A stretch of DNA of 21,283 nt from Candidatus Latescibacterota bacterium (GTDB lineage Bacteria; Latescibacterota; UBA2968; UBA8231). Positions 15,284-21,283 of this stretch are shown one piece after another. Numbering within the stretch: position 1 is the first letter of the stretch; the number at the start of each line of letters is the position of its first letter. The stretch is from the NCBI GenBank assembly GCA_022826515.1, contig JAJDUT010000047.1:1-21283 (forward strand). The letters run 5' to 3'. The notes beneath the pieces are model-generated. The model saw nothing but the letters and a program-made list of their open reading frames with translations. It was not told the DNA's origin and searched no databases. Position numbers and translations under genes: made by a program.

Positions 15284-18200
15284 TTAGCTTCCAGTGGATA
15301 CGGAAATCTGTACTAGGGCTGGGTCTGGAGCGGTCTCGCGTCCGGCTAGCAACTCATCGGCCCGCTTTTTAGCTGCTTCCATCTTGGGCTGCCGGACGCC
15401 GCGGTAGCCGCGCACCTCCTCGGGCAGCAACAGAACTTGCACCCAAGTGTGGTACTCGTCTGCGGATTGCGGAGCAAAGTCGGCGATCAGACCCTCGTAC
15501 CAAGCGGCGAAGTCGCGCTCTTCGCGGTGCCACCACGAAGAGCAAAGCCGGCGGAGGAACTTCATGCGGGCGACCCACTTTAGCGATCGGTCGCCCAGCT
15601 TGAGATCCGGGCGGAAATCGCGGCCAAACAGGCGCAAATGCGGCCGGTTTAGGTGGCGGTAGCGGATGCGGTCGCCGCGGCTCGGGTCGATGTTGTAGCG
15701 GATGCGGTCGCGGCGGTACTTCTCCTCGCAGGTGAGCAGATAGGCCACGTAGATCTCGTCCTTGATGGCGAGGACCTTGGCGAGTTGATAGATGACCGCG
15801 CGGGTGGCTGCAAAATTGAACTCGGGTCCGTCCTTGGCCTGCACGGAGAGCACTTGCTGGATGTAGCGGTCGGCGTACGCGAGGTTTTCGTACTGGATCA
15901 GGTCGTACACCCGCAGCGCAAAGTGCCGCCGCGCTGTGGCGACGGGTGTGTCGCGGATGCGGTTGCGGTAGGCCGCGGCGACGCGCTTGCCCTTCTTCTT
16001 GGCCAACAGCGCGGTTTTTTCATCGACGAGTTCGGCGTAGCTGAGCAGTTGTTCTTCGAGCGGAAAATGGTTCGGATCGAGCGCTAGGTATCGGCCCATG
16101 TTAAAGGCTTTTAGGTTCGTCTCTAGGTCGCGGCGCACGGCCTGTCCGATGGCCCAGAGCAAAGTGTCTAGGTCTAGGGAGAGCAGCCCGCGCTGGAAGG
16201 CCACGCCGAGCATCATGATGTTGGCGTAGAGTTTGTTGCCCAAGTAGTGCTCGGAGATGCGGAAGAGGTCGGCACCGAAGTACTCGTCTGAACAGGTGTG
16301 TTGGTGGATCAGGTCGGCTTGAGCTTCAGCCGAGAAATCCTCTTGGCCGATGAGGGTGTCGATGGTGGGAGTCTTGGCGGTGTTGACGATGGCTGCGGTG
16401 CGGTCTGGATGGGCGATGCGGTAGCGGCCTTCGGGGTCGAGGCCCCGCGCCGCTTCGAGTACGTCGAGCCCGAGGAGCAAGTCGGCCTTGCCGCAGGGAA
16501 TCAGCGGGGAGACCGGGGTACCCTTGGGTGCGTAGCTCAAATGCGAATAGACCGAGCCGTTGCGGATGGCCAGACCCTTCTTGTTGGTTAGCCGCACTTC
16601 GTAGCCCTGCTGTACCCCGGCTTGCGCCAGCACCGAGGCCACCACGTTGACGCCCATGCCGCCGACTCCGGCTATGTAGGTGTACCAGATGTCGGTGAGC
16701 GGGCGTTGTACGGGCGCGGGCAATTGACTGGCGTCAATGGGCGGGGTTTCGACGGTAGGTGGAGCTTTGCGATGGACGGTGATTTCCTCAAAAGAGGGAC
16801 AGGTTTTGTCGCCATCGCCGACTTCGACTCGGGTGCAGGCACCGTCGGTAACGCAAGAGGAAGGGTCGATGGCGATCTTAGGGCCGTACTCGGTGTCGGC
16901 GGCGACCGTCAGGCCGCTGCAGCCGGTCGCTTGGGTGCATTCGAGGCAGTACTCGCAGACGTCTTCGCTGATGTTGATGTGTTTTTCGACCGGCAGGAAG
17001 CCGTGCTCTTTGGCGATTGCGCTCTGGCTTGCTCGCTCGCGGCGGTGGTAGGTAATACCGCATTCCTTGTCGGCGATGATAATTTTGACGCCGTCGCGGA
17101 GCAAGGTTTTGCGGACGAGCGCGTCGTAGTCTTGGCGCTGGGATGGGTCCATGCGGGCGATAAAGGTCGATGAGTCGCCCGCTAGGCCAGCGACGGCTTT
17201 TTCGATGTCTTGGGCAAAGGTCGGTTTACCCAACACATCGACGTCCACGCCTGGGGTGGGCTGGTGCCCGGTCATGGCTGTGGTCTTGTTGTCGAGGATG
17301 ATGTAGGTGATGTCTTGGCCGTTTTTGATCGAGTCGGAGATGGCGATCATGCCGGTGTGGAAGAAGGTCGAATCCCCCATGAAGACGAGCTGTTTGTTGT
17401 CGATGAAGGGATCGATGCCCGCGCCGGTGCCGCCGCCTAGGCCCATGCCGGACAGATTGTGCATCAGCTCGGAAAACGGCGCGTATTTGAGCATGGAATA
17501 GCAGCCGATGTCGCCGTGGAAGACCAAGTCTAACGGGGCTTGCCCGTCGGAAGGTGCAGCCAAGTCGGCCGCGGCTTTCTTGAGCACGCTGGCCGAGTCG
17601 CGGTGTGGGCACCCCGGGCAGAAGGAGGGCGCGCGCGGTGGCACGGTCGCGGTGGAGTTCACAGGGGCCAAGGTGTTGAGTTCGGCCTGTAGTTTCTCGC
17701 GGTTGATGGGTAGCTCGGCGTCTAGCGCAACGAAGAGGCGCGCTAGGGTTTGGACGATGAGCGAGGGGTGCAGGCCCTGGATATCGGGAAAGCCCGGAGT
17801 GTTGCCCGGGAAGCGCTTACCCCATAGCGCGGAGCCGAGCTCTTTTTGTCGCGCCAACTCAGCGGCGATCTGCGGCTCGATAAAGGGCCGCTTTTCCTCG
17901 ACCACGCAGAAAGTTTGTGCGCACTCGGCAAACCGCGCGATCATGTGGGGATCGACCGGGTAGGTAATGCCCAGCTTGAGGATGGGGAAATGCCCGGTCA
18001 GCCCGAGTATGTGCAAGGCGTGTTCGAGATAGCTATACGCCAAGCCAGAGGTGATAAAGCCCAGCGGCTTGGGGCCGTCGCTCGGCGGATAGAGAATTTG
18101 ATTGATGCCCGCTTCCCGCGCTAGCTGCCACAGGAGGGGATAGCGCTGGTGTACTACTTCGCGCTCTTTGTGCGCGGTGGCTGGTGGGATGATGACGCGG

Positions 18201-18838
18201 TCGTCTGAGCAAATGGTGCTGGTGTCTAGCGCGATGCGCTGCTTGCGATTGAGGGTGGCAAAGCGGTTGGGATAGACCGCGACGCTGCCGCCGCCGTCGG
18301 CTTGGTTGGAGGTGACTAGGTAGGTCAGATAGAGACCCGAGCGCCGCGACAGTTCAAAACCCTGCCCGACCCAGTCCTTGATCTCCTGAAAGGTCGCGGG
18401 TTCGAGGACCGGGATGTAGAGATGCTGGGACAGAAAGCGAGAATCAGCCGGTACTTGAGTCCCCTCAGACCAAGTGTCATCGCCCACGGCGATTAGGACT
18501 CCTCCGCTGGGCGAGGCCCCGACCATGTTGCCGAGGGCCAACCCATCGGCCGCCACGTGTAGGCCGACGCTCTTCATCACGCCCAAAGCGCGAATGCCCT
18601 CCATCTGCGAGCCGTTGAGGCGGGCTGCGGCGAGGGCTTCGTTGTTGGCGATCTGCGCGACGATGCCGTGTTCGTTGAAAAGGTCTTTGTTGTTTTCGAG
18701 GGTCTCGAAAAGTTCGGCTAAAGGCGAGCCGGGGTACCCGGTGATGACGCCGACCTGGCTTTCTAAGGCACCCTTGACGATCAGTTCGTTGCCGGTGTAA
18801 ATACCCGTGCCTTGTTCGAGTAAGAAGCGGGGATCCAT
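15284..18838 (-). CDS. Fused indolepyruvate/2-oxoacid ferredoxin oxidoreductase
   Basis: A 1184-residue fused IorA/IorB-type enzyme that oxidatively decarboxylates 2-oxoacids, in this family usually aryl-pyruvates, to acyl-CoA while reducing ferredoxin or a related carrier. Residues about 20-180 are the pyrimidine-binding domain (GYPGSPLAELFETLE, NNEALAAARLNGSQM). 400-590 is the thiamine-diphosphate domain (CPGCPHR at 407-413, GDIGC 442-446, MGDS and LDNKTTAMTG about 497-524). Iron-sulfur ligands follow in CEYCLECTQATGC (628-640) and at C662, C668 and C680. A gamma-type domain starts at YIAGVGGMGVNVVASVLAQ (721-739), with a DUF6537-like tail from about 880. The second cysteine cluster has an 11-residue gap before CPSF, longer than in relatives I recall. 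It heads a six-gene operon behind a clear promoter; the ATG lacks a strong ribosome-binding site. Confidence 0.94.
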   Translation of the reverse strand: MDPRFLLEQGTGIYTGNELIVKGALESQVGVITGYPGSPLAELFETLENNKDLFNEHGIVAQIANNEALAAARLNGSQMEGIRALGVMKSVGLHVAADGLALGNMVGASPSGGVLIAVGDDTWSEGTQVPADSRFLSQHLYIPVLEPATFQEIKDWVGQGFELSRRSGLYLTYLVTSNQADGGGSVAVYPNRFATLNRKQRIALDTSTICSDDRVIIPPATAHKEREVVHQRYPLLWQLAREAGINQILYPPSDGPKPLGFITSGLAYSYLEHALHILGLTGHFPILKLGITYPVDPHMIARFAECAQTFCVVEEKRPFIEPQIAAELARQKELGSALWGKRFPGNTPGFPDIQGLHPSLIVQTLARLFVALDAELPINREKLQAELNTLAPVNSTATVPPRAPSFCPGCPHRDSASVLKKAAADLAAPSDGQAPLDLVFHGDIGCYSMLKYAPFSELMHNLSGMGLGGGTGAGIDPFIDNKQLVFMGDSTFFHTGMIAISDSIKNGQDITYIILDNKTTAMTGHQPTPGVDVDVLGKPTFAQDIEKAVAGLAGDSSTFIARMDPSQRQDYDALVRKTLLRDGVKIIIADKECGITYHRRERASQSAIAKEHGFLPVEKHINISEDVCEYCLECTQATGCSGLTVAADTEYGPKIAIDPSSCVTDGACTRVEVGDGDKTCPSFEEITVHRKAPPTVETPPIDASQLPAPVQRPLTDIWYTYIAGVGGMGVNVVASVLAQAGVQQGYEVRLTNKKGLAIRNGSVYSHLSYAPKGTPVSPLIPCGKADLLLGLDVLEAARGLDPEGRYRIAHPDRTAAIVNTAKTPTIDTLIGQEDFSAEAQADLIHQHTCSDEYFGADLFRISEHYLGNKLYANIMMLGVAFQRGLLSLDLDTLLWAIGQAVRRDLETNLKAFNMGRYLALDPNHFPLEEQLLSYAELVDEKTALLAKKKGKRVAAAYRNRIRDTPVATARRHFALRVYDLIQYENLAYADRYIQQVLSVQAKDGPEFNFAATRAVIYQLAKVLAIKDEIYVAYLLTCEEKYRRDRIRYNIDPSRGDRIRYRHLNRPHLRLFGRDFRPDLKLGDRSLKWVARMKFLRRLCSSWWHREERDFAAWYEGLIADFAPQSADEYHTWVQVLLLPEEVRGYRGVRQPKMEAAKKRADELLAGRETAPDPALVQISVSTGS

Positions 18839-18874
18839 AGTCTTATCTGAGTGGGTTGGAAAATAAACGCAAAC

Positions 18875-18902
18875 ATAGTACGAGGTCTGAGGCGGTTGTC
18901 AA
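18875..18902 (-). promoter_or_regulatory. Promoter of the oxidoreductase/TRAP operon
   Basis: On the minus strand TTGACA (18902-18897), a 16-nt spacer and TACTAT (18880-18875) form a near-consensus sigma70-like promoter in the 79-nt gap between the deformylase stop and the oxidoreductase ATG. Transcription would begin near 18868, leaving a leader of about 30 nt. It lets this operon be expressed apart from the deformylase operon. Confidence 0.65.
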
Positions 18903-18917
18903 GTCGGCGCGGTGGCC

Positions 18918-19454
18918 TCACGCTTCGGCATCGAGCCAATAGCGCTGGTATTCTTCGAGGAAAGTAAGGGTCTGTAAATCGGCCATGCGGTCTAGAAAAA
19001 GTACGCCGTCGAGGTGGTCGATTTCGTGCTGGAGGACGCGGGCAAAAAGCCCCTCTGCTTCCAATGCCACCGCTTGCCCCTCGCGGTCGTAACCTTGGAC
19101 CTCGACGGCGGCCGAGCGCGGGACGACGCCGCGCAATTGGGGGATGCTCAAGCAGCCTTCCCAAGCATCTAAGCATTCGGACGACTGGGCGGTAAACTGC
19201 GGATTGAAGAGTACGGTCAGCGGGATAGTGGCCTCGTCTTGAGGATCGGCTGCGGGATCGCCGAGGACGATCAGCCGCAAGGGTTCAAAGACTTGCGGCG
19301 CGGCCAAGCCAATGCCCTCGTAGTCGATCATGGTCTCGATCATGTCATCGATCAAGCGCTGCATCGAGGGGCTTTGCATTTGGGCGGGGGAAATCTCGGC
19401 GGCGCGTTGGCGCAGCACCGGATGCCCCATTTGCGATACCTTGCGAATGGCCAT
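18918..19454 (-). CDS. def: Peptide deformylase
   Basis: A 178-residue cytoplasmic metalloenzyme that removes the formyl group from new proteins' N-terminal methionine. All three catalytic motifs are exact or nearly so: motif 1 GIGLAAPQ (47-54), motif 2 EGCLSIP (99-105, metal ligand Cys101), and motif 3 HEIDHLDG (143-150, ligands His143 and His147, catalytic Glu144). Length and IRKVSQMGHPVLRQRA at the front are typical of bacterial type-1 enzymes. It starts 6 nt after the stop of the SUMF1-like gene and so is read from the same transcript as two secreted proteins; fmt, the usual neighbour of def, is not next to it. Confidence 0.97.
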   Translation of the reverse strand: MAIRKVSQMGHPVLRQRAAEISPAQMQSPSMQRLIDDMIETMIDYEGIGLAAPQVFEPLRLIVLGDPAADPQDEATIPLTVLFNPQFTAQSSECLDAWEGCLSIPQLRGVVPRSAAVEVQGYDREGQAVALEAEGLFARVLQHEIDHLDGVLFLDRMADLQTLTFLEEYQRYWLDAEA

Positions 19455-19460
19455 AACGCG

Positions 19461-20048
19461 TTACGGCGTTTGGGGCGGAGCCGCCGAGAGACAGCAGCGG
19501 AAACCCACTAAATCGAGGCGATAGTCGGGATCGAGGAACCGCCCGTAGCGGGCGTCGGCGCGGGCTAGGTTGACGTTGTGGAAGAAGGAGCCGCCGCGCA
19601 CGATCCGCCAGCGGTCGGAGCGCGAATACCAAGACGCGGTCCACTCCCAAGCATTGCCGATCATGTCATAGACCCCGTAGGCGTTGGTGCAGCCTTCATA
19701 TGTGCCGCTGGGCGCTAGACCCGGCCCGCGCTGCCAGATCCCATCGACGGGAAAGCGCGTATTGCAGCGTCCCGGCTCGAATTCCGTGCCATACGAGTAC
19801 GCGAAGTTCTGCGGCCCAGTGCAGGCTTTCTGCCATTCCTGTTCGGTACACAGCCGCTTGCCTTGTGCTGCGCAGAGCGATTCTGCTTCGCCCCACGTGA
19901 CTTCGACTTTGGGCAGGGTGCCGTGCTGGTTGGGGTACTCGTACTTGTCGATGTAGAAGTCCGGGCCGATCCATACCATGCCTTCCACGTCGGCCGCGGC
20001 CAGTGCTGGCAGGGCGAGCAAAAGACAGAGGGCTAAGAGCTTATTCAT
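19461..20048 (-). CDS. Secreted SUMF1/FGE-sulfatase-domain protein
   Basis: A 195-residue protein with an N-terminal signal peptide (MNKLLALCLLLALPALAAAD, cut near residue 20). The mature part is a compact SUMF1/formylglycine-generating-type domain: FYIDKYEYPN, VEVTWGEAESLCAAQGKRLC, TEQEWQKACTG, GVYDMIGNAWEWTASW, RIVRGGSFF and VGFRCC are hallmark stretches. Cys residues are frequent and probably form disulfides in the periplasm. True FGE needs a precise Cys pair and modifies sulfatases; most bacterial members of this fold are not FGEs, and no sulfatase is nearby, so activity is unknown. It lies 6 nt after the CBM9-like gene and 6 nt before def. No ribosome-binding site stands out, pointing to coupling. 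Confidence 0.88.
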   Translation of the reverse strand: MNKLLALCLLLALPALAAADVEGMVWIGPDFYIDKYEYPNQHGTLPKVEVTWGEAESLCAAQGKRLCTEQEWQKACTGPQNFAYSYGTEFEPGRCNTRFPVDGIWQRGPGLAPSGTYEGCTNAYGVYDMIGNAWEWTASWYSRSDRWRIVRGGSFFHNVNLARADARYGRFLDPDYRLDLVGFRCCLSAAPPQTP

Positions 20049-20054
20049 GGCTAT

Positions 20055-20849
20055 TCATTCCGCAAATTGCACCGCGCCAAAGCGGGCGGGGTGGTGAAAG
20101 CCGCGCTGGTAGGTCTCGCTCCAGGCCGTATACTCGGTCTGCTCGTGGTAGTGCTGATGGAGCGGGTCCGAGTCTGGGAGATCGTTTAGGCGGCTTTTTA
20201 GATTGAGTCCGCCCTTGCGTTCGATGCGGTAGAGATTGAGCCGCCAGATATCGCCGGCCGTTGGGCGCGCACCGCCGGTGACGCTATCGGCCATAGCGGC
20301 CCAGGGAATGGCGATTTCCGCGGTCCAGCCCCAGTCGAGCGCGAGCGAGTCGTTCACGGTGCCGTACGCTTGGACCGCTGTTTTAAGCCCGGCGATATCC
20401 CAGTCTTTGGACGAGTGCCATTCGGGCGACACCGAGTAGATTAGCAAATCGACGACCGCATTGAGCGGGTTGACCTCCAGCTCTAGGTAGCGCTTGCCGT
20501 CGCCGTCGGGGTCGATAAAGACCTCCACGACTTCCTCGCTCCACATCGGATCGTCTTCTTGATCGTAGATAGCCCACATGTCCGCATCTTGACAGACGAA
20601 GGCAAAGTAAAAGTAATCGCTATCCCACAGCATCTTCGCCCGCGTGGGAAAGAGCACCTCGTCGTAATCGTTGAGGATGCGCTCAAAGCGGTTGATTTGG
20701 TGCGCTCTCTCCCACGAGAATTCGTCCAATTTGCCATCGACGACGACCGGTTCGAGGGCACGTTGGACTGTGTACTGCGCCTGCAGACCTACTTCAGCGT
20801 GCGTTGCGATTGGGAGGATAGTAAGTATCAGAATTGTCAAGAAAGGCAT
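20055..20849 (-). CDS. Secreted carbohydrate-binding family 9-like protein
   Basis: A 264-residue protein with a signal peptide (MPFLTILILTILPIATHA). The mature domain has the CBM9-like layout: VVVDGKLDEFSWERAHQINRF, then KMLWDSDYFYFAFVCQDADM, WSEEVVEVFIDPDGDGKRYL, LEVNPLNAVVDLLIY, WTAEIAIPWAAM and WRLNLYRIER. This module occurs in xylan-degrading enzymes and in many stand-alone secreted proteins of uncultivated bacteria. DPDGDGK is a likely calcium or turn loop. No catalytic domain is attached. AAGGAG sits 5 nt before the ATG and a promoter lies further upstream, so this is the first gene of the CBM9-SUMF1-def operon. Confidence 0.85.
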   Translation of the reverse strand: MPFLTILILTILPIATHAEVGLQAQYTVQRALEPVVVDGKLDEFSWERAHQINRFERILNDYDEVLFPTRAKMLWDSDYFYFAFVCQDADMWAIYDQEDDPMWSEEVVEVFIDPDGDGKRYLELEVNPLNAVVDLLIYSVSPEWHSSKDWDIAGLKTAVQAYGTVNDSLALDWGWTAEIAIPWAAMADSVTGGARPTAGDIWRLNLYRIERKGGLNLKSRLNDLPDSDPLHQHYHEQTEYTAWSETYQRGFHHPARFGAVQFAE

Positions 20850-20875
20850 ACATTCTCCTTATTTTTAGCAGGCTA

Positions 20876-20904
20876 AATATACGAAAATCGCGTGGGCTTA
20901 CCAA
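20876..20904 (-). promoter_or_regulatory. Promoter of the CBM9-SUMF1-def operon
   Basis: On the minus strand TTGGTA (20904-20899), a 17-nt spacer and TATATT (20881-20876) give a plausible sigma70-like promoter 27 nt upstream of the CBM9-like ATG, just after the glnA terminator. The -35 box matches the consensus at four of six positions. Confidence 0.5.
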
Positions 20905-20910
20905 AAATGT

Positions 20911-20943
20911 AAAGGGGCGATGCCAAGCTGGCACCGCCCCTTT
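20911..20943 (-). terminator. Rho-independent terminator of glnA
   Basis: A strong hairpin: outer arms AAAGGGGCG (20911-20919) and CGCCCCTTT (20935-20943), then a single A/C mismatch and inner arms TGCCA and TGGCA around an AGC loop. Read on the minus strand the stem is followed by TTTACATTTTT, a usable U-tract, so it ends the glnA transcript 25 nt past its stop. Confidence 0.85.
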
Positions 20944-20967
20944 GTGTAGTTTGTAGGTAGTAGTTAT

Positions 20968-21283
20968 TTACACGTCGTAGTAGAGGGCGAACTCATAGGG
21001 GTGGGGCCGCAAGCGGAGGGCATCGACCTCCTCGGTGCGCTTGTAGTCGAGCCACGCGTCAATCAGGTCGTCAGAAAACACATCCCCCTGCAACAGAAAA
21101 TCCCGATCCTGCTCCAAGCTGTCCAACGACGCCTCCAACGATCCCGCCGTCTGCGGCACGCCCGCCCGTTCCTCCGCCGATAAATCATACAGATTCTTGT
21201 CCAGCGGTTCCCCCGGATCCAACTGACGCTCAATGCCGTCCAACCCCGCCATCAGCATCGCCGACAACGCCAAGTAGATGTTG
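20968..21283 (-). CDS. glnA: Glutamine synthetase type I, C-terminal part
   Basis: The last 104 or so residues of glutamine synthetase; the gene runs off the right edge, so the start is not seen. The stretch LAGLDGIE-type region (MLMAGLDGIERQLDPGEPLD), DKNLYDLSAEE, TAGSLEASLDSLEQD and the final HPYEFALYYDV are typical of the dodecameric bacterial type I enzyme, which makes glutamine from glutamate, ammonia and ATP. The Tyr in NLYDL is the site that GlnE adenylylates in regulated members, so post-translational control is possible. It ends in TAA at 20968-20970 with a good terminator just downstream, and it is transcribed towards, but separately from, the CBM9 operon. Confidence 0.96.
   Translation of the reverse strand, partial: NIYLALSAMLMAGLDGIERQLDPGEPLDKNLYDLSAEERAGVPQTAGSLEASLDSLEQDRDFLLQGDVFSDDLIDAWLDYKRTEEVDALRLRPHPYEFALYYDV

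Overview
This 21.3-kb window looks like ordinary chromosome from an uncultivated, GC-rich, Gram-negative bacterium. Evidence for this is the lipoprotein and Tat-type signal sequences, an envelope lytic transglycosylase, a TRAP transporter, a peptide deformylase and the 3' end of a type-I glutamine synthetase. The mix of CBM9-like, SUMF1-like, fused indolepyruvate oxidoreductase and PqqL-like M16 proteins reminds me of FCB-related or sponge/soil lineages such as Latescibacterota or Poribacteria. That placement is an impression, not a result. No tRNA, rRNA, IS element, integrase or CRISPR array was seen.

Layout. (1) 1-2415, plus strand: an accessory block with a DinJ-like antitoxin (112-369) followed by a frameshifted, truncated YafQ toxin remnant (371-453), a GNAT-type protein (438-1472), a coupled unknown 112-aa protein (1472-1810), and a complete DinJ/YafQ module (1886-2415) behind a strong sigma70-like promoter. 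(2) 2520-5944, minus strand: a large M16 zinc-peptidase lipoprotein and, upstream of it, a short polymorphic-toxin-like ORF with a small acidic partner that could be its immunity protein. (3) 6029-8531, minus strand: a two-gene operon of an MDR dehydrogenase lacking the usual catalytic zinc cysteine and an FGGY kinase that resembles sedoheptulokinase. (4) 8532-8985: an AT-rich divergent control region with promoters on both strands and inverted repeats. (5) 8986-11094, plus strand: an MltF-like exported lytic transglycosylase that carries two tandem periplasmic-binding domains rather than one.

(6) 11112-18838, minus strand: a tight six-gene operon behind a good promoter. It encodes a fused indolepyruvate/2-oxoacid oxidoreductase, a GNAT acetyltransferase, ribose-5-phosphate isomerase A, and the TRAP binding protein, small permease and large permease. 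The binding protein keeps a Gln/Arg/Glu-Trp set like that of 2-oxoacid-binding TakP, so the operon could import 2-oxoacids and oxidise them. (7) 18918-20849, minus strand: a CBM9-like secreted protein, a SUMF1-like secreted protein and peptide deformylase, 6 nt apart, behind their own promoter. (8) 20911-21283: a rho-independent terminator and the C-terminal end of glnA, which continues off the window.

The best candidates for something less well described are the double-sensor lytic transglycosylase, the TRAP/oxidoreductase operon, the toxin-like pair at 5428-5944, and the decayed toxin beside a kept antitoxin.
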